In this document: piece by piece, positions 1 through 8,474 of the stretch | Position numbering within the stretch: the stretch's first letter is position 1 | How the letters are laid out: every line of letters starts with the position of its first letter | DNA from: Hellea balneolensis DSM 19091 | GTDB taxonomy: Bacteria; Pseudomonadota; Alphaproteobacteria; Caulobacterales; Maricaulaceae | Assembly (NCBI RefSeq): GCF_000428525.1 | Contig: NZ_AUAC01000002.1 | Span: forward strand, 62,001 to 126,000 | Direction of reading: 5' to 3' | Length of the DNA: 64,000 bases | Made by a program: the position numbers and the translations under genes | The notes under the pieces: model-generated | The model's input: the letters and a program-made list of their open reading frames with translations, nothing else | Told to the model about the DNA's origin: nothing | Databases searched by the model: none

Positions 1-1125
1 GCAAAGCTGCGTAAGGACGGTATGGATATTATTGATTTCGGCTTTGGAAATCCTGATAGTCCTACGCCGCCGCATATTATTGAGAAGCTTATCGAAACTG
101 TCCAAAAACCCCGCACCACGGGATACTCTGTCTCGCGCGGCATCACGGGGCTCCGGCAAGCTGCGGCACGCTACTATAAACGACGCTTCGATGTTGATTT
201 AAACCCTGAAGACGAGATTATTGCAACAATTGGGTCCAAAGAAGGTTTTGCAAATCTTGCGCAAGCTATCACAGCGCCCGGCGATGTTATTTTTGCGCCC
301 GATCCTTCATACCCATTACACGCTTATGGTTTTATTATATGCGGCGGCGTAATTAAGCCTATTGCTGCGATTACCGCCGACGAATATTTAGAGGGTGTCA
401 AACAGGCCTTAGCCGAAGCAGATAAGCCGCCACTCGCCATAGTCGTTTGTTTTCCCTCTAATCCGACAGGGCACATGGCAACGCTTGACTTTTATCGTGA
501 AATCGTTGCGATAGCGAAGAAACACGATATTATTTTGCTGTCTGATTTGGCCTATTCTGAGATTTATTTCGGTGATCCTCCTCCCTCTATCTTCCAAGTT
601 GAAGGCGCTAAAGATGTGGCGATTGAGACCATATCATTATCTAAAACCTACGCTATGGCAGGATGGCGAATGGGCTTTGTGGTTGGCGCAAAACATTTAA
701 TTTTCGCTCTGGCAAGGGTGAAGTCCTATCTTGATTATGGAGCTTTTACGCCTATCCAAGTTGCGGCTTGTGCTGCTCTGGATGGACCGCAAGATTGTGT
801 GGAAGACTTCCGGGAACTTTATAAAAGTCGGCGTGATATTCTCGTCGAGAGTTTTGGTCGTGCGGGGTGGGACATTCCACCGCCCGAAGCAGGAATGTTC
901 ATTTGGGCACCGCTGCCTAAAGGCTTTGAGCATATGGGCTCCTTGGAGTTTTCAAAGCGCCTGATGGAGGAGGCGGGTGTCGCTGTCTCTCCCGGCAACG
1001 GATTTGGTGAAAATGGTGAAGGTTACGTTCGAATTGGTCTTGTCGAAAATGACCAACGTATTCGTCAGGCTGCACGAAACGTTAAACAATTTATATCATC
1101 ACAAACTCGCGAATTATCAGATTAG
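1..1125 (+). CDS. alaC: AlaC-type class I/II aminotransferase (5' partial)
   Basis: PLP-dependent aminotransferase of the group often labelled LL-diaminopimelate aminotransferase or AlaC (glutamate-pyruvate aminotransferase). The first in-frame Met is at 22, but the frame is open from base 1. The upstream residues AKLRKDG followed by MDIIDFGFGNPD match the conserved N-terminal block of this family, where a few dozen more residues precede, so the real start lies outside the window. Visible motifs are the PSNPTG loop, SDLAYSEI and the lysine motif SLSKTYAMAGWRMG. The PLP lysine is at about residue 208 counted from the Met at 22. The gene is followed after 62 nt by glpX. From memory, many alphaproteobacteria have a homoserine dehydrogenase gene between these two, and none is present here. 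Substrate (alanine or diaminopimelate pathway) cannot be settled from sequence alone. Confidence 0.88.
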   Translation, partial: AKLRKDGMDIIDFGFGNPDSPTPPHIIEKLIETVQKPRTTGYSVSRGITGLRQAAARYYKRRFDVDLNPEDEIIATIGSKEGFANLAQAITAPGDVIFAPDPSYPLHAYGFIICGGVIKPIAAITADEYLEGVKQALAEADKPPLAIVVCFPSNPTGHMATLDFYREIVAIAKKHDIILLSDLAYSEIYFGDPPPSIFQVEGAKDVAIETISLSKTYAMAGWRMGFVVGAKHLIFALARVKSYLDYGAFTPIQVAACAALDGPQDCVEDFRELYKSRRDILVESFGRAGWDIPPPEAGMFIWAPLPKGFEHMGSLEFSKRLMEEAGVAVSPGNGFGENGEGYVRIGLVENDQRIRQAARNVKQFISSQTRELSD

Positions 1126-1187
1126 TTAGCTGTTGATCGGTGGCTATGATAACAAGCGCGGGAATCAATCAGGTTTAAGGTAAGCAC

Positions 1188-2141
1188 ATGTCGAATATCG
1201 GATTCAATGCAGGATTAGCTCTTCAGGCTGCGTTAGTGACAGAGAAGGCGGCTATTGCAGCCTCACACTTGGCAGGACGCGGCGACGAAAAAGCTGCAGA
1301 TCAAGCAGCTGTCGATGCAATGCGTACCATGCTCAATGCTATGGATATTCGCGGTCGCATAGTTATTGGTGAAGGCGAGCGTGATGAAGCGCCTATGCTT
1401 TATATTGGTGAAGAGGTTGGCAAGGGTAAGGGGCCTGAGATTGATATTGCTCTCGATCCACTTGAAGGCACAACGCTCACCGCTAAAAATATGGCGAATG
1501 CTTTAGCCGTAATGGCCTTTGCTCCGCGCGGTGGGTTACTCTACGCGCCTGATACATATATGGACAAGATCGCCATTGGACCCGGTTACGCGCCAGGTCT
1601 TGTGGATTTAGATAAATCACCTGCAGATAATGTTAAAGCGCTCGCCAAGGCAAAAGGTGTGAAACCGTCAGACATAACAGTCTGCGTTATGGATCGTGCA
1701 CGTCATGCTGAAATCATTGCAGAACTTCGCTCGATTGACGCAAGCATATCTCTTATTACCGATGGTGATGTCCAAGGCGTAATTGCAACAACTGAGCCTG
1801 AGACACAGATTGATATTTATATAGGGCAGGGCGGCGCACCTGAAGGTGTCCTTGCCGCCGCAGCTCTGCGATGTGTAGGTGGTCAAATGCAGGGACGATT
1901 GCATTTCCGAAATGATGATGAAGTTGCCCGTGCCCGGCGCGTTGGAATCGATAAATTAGATACAAAGTATGATTTGGACGGTCTCGCCGCTGGGCCGACG
2001 ATTTTTTCAGCCACGGGCGTAACGCAAGGAAGCTTGCTTGATGGCGTCAAAGTCAGGGGAGATCGTGTTCATACGCATACGCTTATTATGAACTCTGTTG
2101 ACGGTTCCATTCAGCGCTTGCGCTCAGACAGGCCCGTTTAA
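1188..2141 (+). CDS. glpX: Class II fructose-1,6-bisphosphatase GlpX
   Basis: Hydrolyses fructose-1,6-bisphosphate to fructose-6-phosphate in gluconeogenesis, in the cytoplasm; a Mg/Mn-dependent, lithium-sensitive phosphatase fold. The 317 residues are the usual GlpX length. Family signatures are GEGERDEAPMLYIGEE (from about residue 61), ALDPLEGTT (about 88-96), GPGYAPG and SLITDGDVQG. The start is supported by AAGG at 1177-1180, upstream of the ATG. It sits between the aminotransferase gene and recJ, with only 5 nt to recJ, which is a familiar alphaproteobacterial arrangement and implies co-transcription. Confidence 0.95.
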   Translation: MSNIGFNAGLALQAALVTEKAAIAASHLAGRGDEKAADQAAVDAMRTMLNAMDIRGRIVIGEGERDEAPMLYIGEEVGKGKGPEIDIALDPLEGTTLTAKNMANALAVMAFAPRGGLLYAPDTYMDKIAIGPGYAPGLVDLDKSPADNVKALAKAKGVKPSDITVCVMDRARHAEIIAELRSIDASISLITDGDVQGVIATTEPETQIDIYIGQGGAPEGVLAAAALRCVGGQMQGRLHFRNDDEVARARRVGIDKLDTKYDLDGLAAGPTIFSATGVTQGSLLDGVKVRGDRVHTHTLIMNSVDGSIQRLRSDRPV

Positions 2142-2146
2142 CATAA

Positions 2147-3901
2147 ATGGTGGCGTTTCTCGATGTCGAGACGTCTTGCCGTGGATTGCGTTGGCAAGCT
2201 CGTTGCGAAGATGAAGCGGCTATCACTCAATTAGAACAACTCAAATCACTTGATAACTTATCGGCTAGGCTCTTAGCGGGAAGGGGCATAACCCCGGATA
2301 TTGCGGATGAGTTTTTGAGTCCAACTTTGCGCGGCTCTATGCCGGATCCGTCCTCGCTTCAGGATATGGATAAAGCAGCCAAGCTGATTTTGGACGCTAT
2401 TGAGGCGAAACAAAAAATTACAGTCTTTGCAGATTATGATGTGGATGGGGGCAGCTCTGCTGCCCAGCTTATAAAGTGGGGGCGAGCATTTGGTGTCGAG
2501 ATAGGGCTCTACGTTCCGGACCGAGTTAAAGAGGGTTACGGCCCGTCTGTAGAGGCTTTCGAGCGGCTAAAAGCAGACGGAAATGACCTCGTCATAACCG
2601 TTGATTGTGGAGCCGCGGCCCAGAGCGCTTTAGAGGCGGCTAAAAATTTGGAACTGCCTATAATTGTTATTGATCATCACCTCATGCAGGGTGCTTTGCC
2701 GCCTTGTGCTGCACTGGTGAATCCCAACCGTGAAGATGATACGTCTGGCTTGGGGCATTTGGCTGCGGCTGGCGTTACCTTTATGACTTTGGTCGCTCTG
2801 AACCGCGAAGCGCGCCGGCGTGGTTTAGAAAATACGCCTAATATCATGAAATTATTGGGATTATCAGCCATTGGAACCGTTTGTGATGTTGTATCTCTGA
2901 AAGGGCTTAATCGCACCATCGTGAGTCAGGGCCTGAAAGTCTTATCTCAAGATGAAAATATTGGTATTCGGGCGTTGTCAGACGTAGCAGGAACTGCCCC
3001 ACCTTACACAACATATCATTGCGGCTTTATTTTAGGCCCCCGAATCAATGCTGGTGGCCGTATTGGTAAGGCTGAAATGGGTGCTGAGATGCTATCAACA
3101 GAAAATGCACAACTTGCCTATGCTCATGCTGCTGAGCTTGACAGAGTTAATACGGAACGTAAGGCGCTTCAAAAGCAAATAGTCAACGAGGCTTTGGAGG
3201 AGGCTGATAAGCTTGCGAATGAAAACTCGGTTATGATTGTGAGTATGGATGGGTGGCACCCTGGCGTCATAGGTATCGTAGCAGGGCGTCTCAAAGATCG
3301 ATTTGACAAGCCAGCCATCGTGATAGGCTTGAATGAAGAAGGCCTTGGGAAAGGATCCGGTCGGTCCATGCCGGGCGTGAATTTGGGCGATGCTATTACT
3401 AAAGCCAAAGAAGCCGGACTTCTCATTAGCGGGGGAGGTCATGCCATGGCGGGTGGATTGACGGTTGAAGCAGAAAAAATAGAAGCGCTCACAGAGTTTC
3501 TTAATAGAGTTTTAGCTGATGATGTAGCTGAAGCTCGTAAGAATTTATCTCTCAAAATCGACTCACTTCTAGCTCTGGGTGCCGCTAGTCAGTCTACAAT
3601 AGACCGTATTGCACAAGTTGCCCCTTATGGTGCTGGTAACCCTCAGCCCGTCTTTGCGTTTTCAGACCTGCGTATATCTTATGCGGAACGTGTAAAAGGG
3701 GGGCATGTTCGCTGTGCTTTTGAAGACGGAGTTGGGGGGCGCATTAGCGGTATATGTTTTCGCGCGGATGAAACAGGACTGGACGAAGTTCTTCTGTCCC
3801 CTAATGCACCCCGTGTCCATGTGGCGGGTCGTCTTAAGGCTGACAGCTGGAAAGGGCGCAATAGAGTTGATTTGCAGGTCGTGGACATAGCGATTGCATA
3901 A
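2147..3901 (+). CDS. recJ: Single-stranded-DNA-specific exonuclease RecJ
   Basis: 5'-3' single-strand exonuclease acting in recombination (RecFOR pathway) and mismatch repair. The 584 residues match the family. The DHH phosphoesterase core is clear: DYDVDGGSSA at about 96-105, TVDCGA at about 151-156 and the DHH triad in IVIDHHLM at about 176. The DHHA1 domain motif GGGHAMAGG lies at about 430, followed by the C-terminal OB-type region with APYGAGNPQPVF. The ATG lies 5 nt after glpX, with no strong Shine-Dalgarno sequence, so translational coupling is likely. A GTG at 2150 is an alternative start that would change only one codon. Confidence 0.95.
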   Translation: MVAFLDVETSCRGLRWQARCEDEAAITQLEQLKSLDNLSARLLAGRGITPDIADEFLSPTLRGSMPDPSSLQDMDKAAKLILDAIEAKQKITVFADYDVDGGSSAAQLIKWGRAFGVEIGLYVPDRVKEGYGPSVEAFERLKADGNDLVITVDCGAAAQSALEAAKNLELPIIVIDHHLMQGALPPCAALVNPNREDDTSGLGHLAAAGVTFMTLVALNREARRRGLENTPNIMKLLGLSAIGTVCDVVSLKGLNRTIVSQGLKVLSQDENIGIRALSDVAGTAPPYTTYHCGFILGPRINAGGRIGKAEMGAEMLSTENAQLAYAHAAELDRVNTERKALQKQIVNEALEEADKLANENSVMIVSMDGWHPGVIGIVAGRLKDRFDKPAIVIGLNEEGLGKGSGRSMPGVNLGDAITKAKEAGLLISGGGHAMAGGLTVEAEKIEALTEFLNRVLADDVAEARKNLSLKIDSLLALGAASQSTIDRIAQVAPYGAGNPQPVFAFSDLRISYAERVKGGHVRCAFEDGVGGRISGICFRADETGLDEVLLSPNAPRVHVAGRLKADSWKGRNRVDLQVVDIAIA

Positions 3902-3941
3902 AATAATGCTTCAAAACTTCCCAAAATAATGAAAAAGCCTC

Positions 3942-3970
3942 TTGCAAGGCTGTGAAGTGCTATATATATC
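3942..3970 (+). promoter_or_regulatory. Candidate tRNA-Glu promoter
   Basis: A -35-like TTGCAA (3942-3947) is followed, after about 15-17 nt, by the AT-rich run TATATATATC (3961-3970) that can supply a -10. This would place the transcription start a dozen bases before the mature tRNA-Glu 5' end. A short inverted repeat AGCCT/AGGCT (3936-3951) overlaps the -35 and has no T-tract on the plus strand, so I read the site as a promoter rather than a recJ terminator. Match to consensus is modest. Confidence 0.35.
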
Positions 3971-3988
3971 GCGGCTCACAGTTGATGC

Positions 3989-4063
3989 GGTCCCTTCGTC
4001 TATCGGTTAGGACGCCAGGTTTTCAACCTGGAAAGAGGGGTTCGATTCCCCTAGGGACTGCCA
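3989..4063 (+). tRNA. tRNA-Glu (TTC)
   Basis: Complete cloverleaf with encoded CCA. The acceptor arms are GGTCCCT and AGGGACT with a G1-U72 wobble, and the discriminator is G. The anticodon arm is CCAGG-TTTTCAA-CCTGG, giving anticodon TTC for glutamate. The T arm is AGGGG-TTCGATT-CCCCT. It lies alone between recJ and the DUF192 gene. Confidence 0.97.
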
Positions 4064-4122
4064 ACTGATTTACCTATAAAATAGCCCTTGGACAAACGCC
4101 GCGTTTTAGGTAAGTGAACCTC

Positions 4123-4602
4123 ATGAAACGCTTACTAATCATAACACTTTTTGTTGCTCTTTTCACTGCGCCAGCATTCGCCCAAACGTCAAAAGACGAT
4201 GTTGTGGATTTTGGTGAGCCCGTTCCTTTAAAGATTGTGTCTGAAGATTCGACGCATACCTTTTCTATTGAACGCGCCGTATCATTGGATCAACAAGCAA
4301 GAGGCATGATGTTTCGGGAGAGTATGGAGCCCGACTCAGGTATGCTGTTTGAGTTTGATCAGCCGAAAATTGCGACTATTTGGATGAAAAATACGCCTCT
4401 GCCGCTTGATATTCTCTTTGTCCGTTCAAATGGTAAGATTCTTAAAATTGAGCATATGGCACAGCCTTATAAACTTCGCAGTGCCTCATCCGAGGCCATC
4501 GTGGCAGCCGTATTGGAATTGCAGGGCGGCAGAAGTAAAGAGCTAGGCATTATGCCTGGTGATTTGGTTCAACATGAATTTTTTGGCACAGAAGCTAAAT
4601 AA
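4123..4602 (+). CDS. DUF192 family exported protein
   Basis: Small secreted or periplasmic protein of the DUF192 family, whose biochemical role is not established. An N-terminal signal peptide is visible (MKRLL, a hydrophobic stretch, then AFA-Q, cleavage near residue 21). The family core follows: R.LMFRE-type segment [34 protein letters not shown], then VLELQGG near the end. I place the start at the ATG at 4123, not the upstream in-frame GTG at 4114. The ATG gives a clean signal peptide and has AGGTAAG 9-15 nt upstream. It sits between two tRNA genes, and nothing in the context points to a pathway. Confidence 0.9.
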   Translation: MKRLLIITLFVALFTAPAFAQTSKDDVVDFGEPVPLKIVSEDSTHTFSIERAVSLDQQARGMMFRESMEPDSGMLFEFDQPKIATIWMKNTPLPLDILFVRSNGKILKIEHMAQPYKLRSASSEAIVAAVLELQGGRSKELGIMPGDLVQHEFFGTEAK

Positions 4603-4649
4603 CGGGCTTGCCTTTTGATTCCAGTTGGTTATGAAGCCCAAGCCTTAGT

Positions 4650-4726
4650 CGGGGCGTAGCGCAGCCTGGTAGCGCACCTGTTTTGGGAACAGGGGGTCGC
4701 AAGTTCGAATCTTGCCGCCCCGACCA
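4650..4726 (+). tRNA. tRNA-Pro (TGG)
   Basis: 77-nt cloverleaf with encoded CCA. The acceptor CGGGGCG pairs with CGCCCCG, beginning with the C1 typical of tRNA-Pro. The anticodon arm is CCTGT-TTTGGGA-ACAGG, giving anticodon TGG. The T-loop TTCGAAT closes with a CAAG/CTTG-containing stem. Confidence 0.97.
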
Positions 4727-4826
4727 TTGGCTTAATCATCACATTACTGTCATTCTTAGCTATGGTAAGGCTTTGATAACTATGAGTCCTTAAACCAAAA
4801 GTGCAATTTGTGGATTGGGGAATCGA

Positions 4827-6770
4827 ATGACAGCAACTAACCTATTAAAGAGGGCGCAAGTTCAGCCTGTATCAAAGGCGTATAAGCGCATTGAAATTGG
4901 TCGCGTCTTGACGGTGGGTTCGGCAGTCGCTGTTATGTCCATAAACAAATCCATAATCCGGAATGGGCAGCTTAATATGGCCCAAATCGGAACTATATTG
5001 AAAATTATAACTACCAAATCAATCGTGGTTGCTATGGTAGGGTCGCTTCGTATCGGGGCTGCAGATGATGAAGGTATGGGAGATGGCTGTATCGCCAATC
5101 TTAATATCCTTGGTGAGATCACAACGAATCCAACAACTAAAGAGACGAAGTTTTTCCGGGGCGTAAGATCATTCCCTGTCTTGAATGAAGCTATTTACAA
5201 CATGTCGCCTGATGATTTGCGGCTTATCTTCAATAAAGAAAACGCTCCGTGTATCGAAGTTGGGCGTTTGCAACAGGATAATTCTATCGTTGCAAAAGTC
5301 AGAACGAATGATTTGTTATCAAAGCATTTTGCAATTATTGGATCTACAGGTTCTGGTAAATCTTGTACCGTTGCGTTGGTCCTACAGGCCATATTAAGAG
5401 AAAACAGCATGGCACATGTTGTGCTCTTTGACCCTCATAACGAATATTCAAAAAGCTTTGGCAATATGGCCGAGGTTATTAGTAATGATTCGCTCGATAT
5501 TCCGCTTTGGATGTTTGATTTTGTCGAAACAACTGAGCTGTTGACCAGCGATATTGAGGATCATGCCCGCGAGGAAACGGAAGTCCTTCATGACATCTTA
5601 TTAAAAGCTAAGCGGCTTTATGACCGATCTATGCAGAAAAATGATACGTCGTCTCACACAAAAATGGATGATGTCGAAGCAGAATTGCAGCGTGCCACTC
5701 ACATAACGCTGGATTCTCCCGTGCCTTATCGGATTAGAGATGTTATTAAGCTGCTGGACCATTCAATGGGTAAACTTGAGAATAACTCCAACCTAGGGCC
5801 ATATAAGCGGCTAAAGCGGCGTATTCAGATGCTTATGGCGGATCCGCGCTACCAATTTATCTTTCGTAACCAAGCAGCTCCTTTACCCATCGAAAATCTG
5901 GTGGGACGAATTTTCCGAATTCCGGTTGCGGGCAAACCCATCTCTATTTTGGATTTCTCAGGTATTCCGTCAGAGGCCTTGAACGTTGTCGTTTCTGTTG
6001 TGGCGCGGCTGGCTTTTGAACTCGCGACTTGGTCCGAGCGGCGTATTCCCGTACTCTTGGTTTGTGAGGAAGCTCACAGATATATTCCGGCGGATAAGAG
6101 CCTTGGTTTCCATTCCACGCGGCGTATTATTGGCCGTATTGCTAAAGAGGGCCGTAAGTATGGTGTGTCACTGGGCATTATATCTCAGCGCCCTTCAGAG
6201 CTAGAGGCTTCCACGCTTTCTCAGTGCTCAACTATCTTCTCAATGCGCTTGTCTAATGAGTTAGATCAGAATTTTGTCAGAGCCGCGGTGCCAGATGGGG
6301 CCGCCGAGTTACTGTCATTTTTGCCATCCCTTGGCACAGCCGAAACAATGGTATTTGGCGAATCTGTAAATCTGCCCATGCGCGTTATCCTGAACACACT
6401 TGAAGAAGAATATCGGCCGCATAGTTCATCAGCTGAGTTTACAGACCTTTGGAATCGTCCCGATGCGACGCCGCAATTTATGGAAACTGTGTATGGTCGT
6501 TGGCGCTCGCGCAGTATGAATAAAAAAGACGTTCCGACTGAAGCTATTGCGGCGCCTCAAAGAACGGTTCAGACAGCAAGGCACAGTTTCCGGCAACAGT
6601 CAGCTGTTGCACCTGCTACATCAAGGCAATCACCACCTAGAGCGCCTCAAAACCCTGTCACCGCGTCAACTGCTCAGATGCGCCAGCGTTTACAGAATGC
6701 AGCCTCTAAATCCTCGAGCCTGTCAGATGTGAAATCCATGCTAAATACGGCCTTTAATCGAGATATGTAA
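4827..6770 (+). CDS. HerA-like hexameric ATPase/helicase (DUF87)
   Basis: FtsK/HerA-superfamily ATPase related to the archaeal HerA DNA translocase. An N-terminal HAS-barrel-like region covers roughly residues 15-110. The Walker A motif is IIGSTGSGKS at about 172-179, and the Walker B segment PVLLVCEEAHRYIP lies in the second half. Arginine-rich RRIIGRIAKEGRKYG and SQRPSELEAS segments are typical of the family. The last 90 residues are rich in Gln, Pro, Ser and Ala and look disordered. I start at the ATG at 4827, preceded by GGGG, rather than an in-frame TTG four codons upstream. No NurA nuclease or defence partner is adjacent; neighbours are tRNAs and a complex I subunit. I therefore read it as the stand-alone copy common in alphaproteobacteria, of unknown precise role. 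Confidence 0.88.
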   Translation: MTATNLLKRAQVQPVSKAYKRIEIGRVLTVGSAVAVMSINKSIIRNGQLNMAQIGTILKIITTKSIVVAMVGSLRIGAADDEGMGDGCIANLNILGEITTNPTTKETKFFRGVRSFPVLNEAIYNMSPDDLRLIFNKENAPCIEVGRLQQDNSIVAKVRTNDLLSKHFAIIGSTGSGKSCTVALVLQAILRENSMAHVVLFDPHNEYSKSFGNMAEVISNDSLDIPLWMFDFVETTELLTSDIEDHAREETEVLHDILLKAKRLYDRSMQKNDTSSHTKMDDVEAELQRATHITLDSPVPYRIRDVIKLLDHSMGKLENNSNLGPYKRLKRRIQMLMADPRYQFIFRNQAAPLPIENLVGRIFRIPVAGKPISILDFSGIPSEALNVVVSVVARLAFELATWSERRIPVLLVCEEAHRYIPADKSLGFHSTRRIIGRIAKEGRKYGVSLGIISQRPSELEASTLSQCSTIFSMRLSNELDQNFVRAAVPDGAAELLSFLPSLGTAETMVFGESVNLPMRVILNTLEEEYRPHSSSAEFTDLWNRPDATPQFMETVYGRWRSRSMNKKDVPTEAIAAPQRTVQTARHSFRQQSAVAPATSRQSPPRAPQNPVTASTAQMRQRLQNAASKSSSLSDVKSMLNTAFNRDM

Positions 6771-6826
6771 TTTACAGCGGCGCTGTCTCGGGCTAATGCG
6801 TTGCTAAATTCGATCTGGAGAGTCAC

Positions 6827-7129
6827 ATGTTGGCTAAAATCTATCAACCTTCACCGTCAGCCATGACATCAGGCCGTGCTAAGCGGCATTGGGTTCTTGA
6901 ATTTGTAAGTAAGTCGTCAGGCGTGATAGATCCTCTTACAGGCACCAAGCGCTCTACAGATGTTAGGTCACAACTTGATCTTAAATTTGAAACGCTTGAA
7001 GCAGCTGTGGCTTATGCGAAAGCTAATAATATTCCTCACCAAGTCGTTCAAAGCCAAACTATGAAACGCATTCCAAGATCATATGCAGATAATTTTGCTT
7101 TTGACAGAAAGTTGCCTTGGACGCATTAA
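6827..7129 (+). CDS. NADH dehydrogenase accessory subunit, NDUFS4-like (ETC complex I)
   Basis: 100-residue protein of the ETC complex I subunit family (the 18-kDa/NDUFS4 group), an accessory subunit of respiratory NADH:ubiquinone oxidoreductase shared by alphaproteobacteria and mitochondria. Family features are the start AKIYQPSPSAMTSGRAK, HWVLEF, then WTSS.D-equivalent RSTDVRSQLDLKFETLEAAVAYA and a conserved tail R.YADNFAFDRKLPWTH. It is a stand-alone gene 56 nt after the HerA-like gene and just before tRNA-Arg. The nuo operon is not in this window. Confidence 0.93.
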   Translation: MLAKIYQPSPSAMTSGRAKRHWVLEFVSKSSGVIDPLTGTKRSTDVRSQLDLKFETLEAAVAYAKANNIPHQVVQSQTMKRIPRSYADNFAFDRKLPWTH

Positions 7130-7139
7130 GCCTTTTTGG

Positions 7140-7216
7140 GGGTCCGTAGCTCAACTGGATAGAGCAGCCGCCTTCTAAGCGGCAGGTTGCAGGTTCGAGT
7201 CCTGCCGGGCCTGCCA
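7140..7216 (+). tRNA. tRNA-Arg (TCT)
   Basis: 77-nt cloverleaf with encoded CCA. The acceptor arms are GGGTCCG and CGGGCCT (G1-U72 and U4-G69 wobbles) with discriminator G. The anticodon arm is GCCGC-CTTCTAA-GCGGC, giving anticodon TCT for AGA codons. The T arm is GCAGG-TTCGAGT-CCTGC. It begins 10 nt after the stop of the complex I subunit gene, so it is possibly co-transcribed with it. Confidence 0.97.
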
Positions 7217-7262
7217 CCCCCTTATAATATTTGTGCCTTACCGCCTGACAACCCAAGGTACG

Positions 7263-8474
7263 CTATTTAAAATGCGCGTCCATGAATTCGAGAAAAGCAG
7301 GCCAGTCTTCTTTGACAACGCCGTGAGTACCTGGGCGTATCCAAAATGCCAAATCGTTTTGAGGCATAAATTCTGTAAGTTTCGTTTGTTCTAAGCCTTG
7401 CGCCCCATAGAGTTCGTAAACTGGGCTTGCACCTTGCGCGGCTCTGAACGCACCTTCTGGGTCAGACCATACATCTCGCTTTGCGTTACCAAGCAGAATA
7501 GGTCTTGGCGCAATAAGGCCCAACAATTGATGCTGATCAACTGTTAGATTTTGTTCGGCATAACCGGGCGTGAACCAGTGCGGATAATTTTCCGTGATGT
7601 CTTTTACGGTCTCGCCTTTTTTATTACGGGAGAGCGAAGCCCCGCCGGTTCCGGATTGATGAGCGATCACGCCGTCTATTGTTTCATCAAATGCGGCTGC
7701 GACTAAGGCGGCTTTTCCGTATCTGGAATGTCCGAAACTAATTGTCTCTGAAAATCGCTCATCGGATTTGAGAAAATTTGAAAGCGTTGAGAATTGAAAG
7801 GCCCAAGCTCCCACTGCGCCCCAAGGCTGAGCGGAAGAGGGAGCCTCTTGCCGAAACGGTTCAAACCCGGCGGCATCATCCGGATAATTGGCCGGAGGGT
7901 AAATAACGGCCAAAGCATAGCCGCGATCCATTATCATATTTATGGGAGGGGTCGTTATGTAACGTCCGAAAAAATATGTGAATACTCCCGACATCATACT
8001 GTCACCGCTACATTCAAAATGGTCATTTTTAGGTTTGGAGATTCCATCAATGGGGACAACATTATGATTTGGGCAAAAATTCTCCATCATAATAATTGGA
8101 ACTGGTTTTGCGGCATTTTTTGGCATCAAAAGGACTGCATTATAGGTCAAACCACGAGGGGCATTGAGCGTGATTTCTTGGATGTTAGCTTTATAGCTAT
8201 GGCCAGAAATTTCACGCGACTCAATCAGAGTTGTGTTAAATGCATTGGGTAAAATTCCGTAAACCTCTTTCTCAAAGACTGAACGGATTAGCGGCTTGTT
8301 CTTTTCCCAGTCTTTTACTGTTGATGAGGCAATCTTAGGAGTGGCTTCCTGCCCCACGGGTTTTGATGGAGCCGTCATCATCAGAGTTCGCGTTCCCGCG
8401 CATGATGATAATGCGGCAAATGTCAAAATAGCGGCTATAGCCAACCACACACGTTTCATTTTAAGAAATCTCAT
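7263..8474 (-). CDS. CE15 (glucuronoyl esterase)-like lipoprotein hydrolase
   Basis: Alpha/beta hydrolase resembling carbohydrate esterase family 15, which cleaves glucuronoyl esters between lignin and xylan. Family-like signatures are the nucleophile elbow FGHSRYGKAAL (Ser about 250), HQSGTGGASLSR, WFTPGYAEQ, DQHQLLGLIAPRPILL and the C-terminal catalytic His in RPGTHGVVKEDW (about 384). The N-terminus is a lipoprotein signal with lipobox LSSC (Cys about 25), so an anchored periplasmic or outer-membrane enzyme is expected. The start is uncertain: this ATG overlaps the end of metC, while a second ATG at 8459 immediately follows the metC stop and gives a shorter, typical lipoprotein signal. It is the last gene of the cysK-sseA-metC unit, to which its function bears no obvious relation. 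The true substrate is unknown. Confidence 0.8.
   Translation of the reverse strand: MRFLKMKRVWLAIAAILTFAALSSCAGTRTLMMTAPSKPVGQEATPKIASSTVKDWEKNKPLIRSVFEKEVYGILPNAFNTTLIESREISGHSYKANIQEITLNAPRGLTYNAVLLMPKNAAKPVPIIMMENFCPNHNVVPIDGISKPKNDHFECSGDSMMSGVFTYFFGRYITTPPINMIMDRGYALAVIYPPANYPDDAAGFEPFRQEAPSSAQPWGAVGAWAFQFSTLSNFLKSDERFSETISFGHSRYGKAALVAAAFDETIDGVIAHQSGTGGASLSRNKKGETVKDITENYPHWFTPGYAEQNLTVDQHQLLGLIAPRPILLGNAKRDVWSDPEGAFRAAQGASPVYELYGAQGLEQTKLTEFMPQNDLAFWIRPGTHGVVKEDWPAFLEFMDAHFK

Noticed and set aside
3936-3951. AGCCT/AGGCT hairpin after recJ as a terminator
   Set aside because: Five-base stem with no T-run on the coding strand. The sequence overlaps a better -35 candidate for tRNA-Glu.
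4827-6770. HerA-like ATPase as part of an anti-phage system (HerA-NurA, HerA-Sir2 or HerA-DUF4297)
   Set aside because: No nuclease, Sir2 or DUF4297 gene is next to it. The neighbours are tRNAs and a complex I subunit, and base composition does not change.
7794-8252. 152-residue plus-strand open frame inside the CE15-like gene
   Set aside because: It is the antisense shadow of conserved esterase sequence, His- and Ile-rich without motifs and with no ribosome-binding site.
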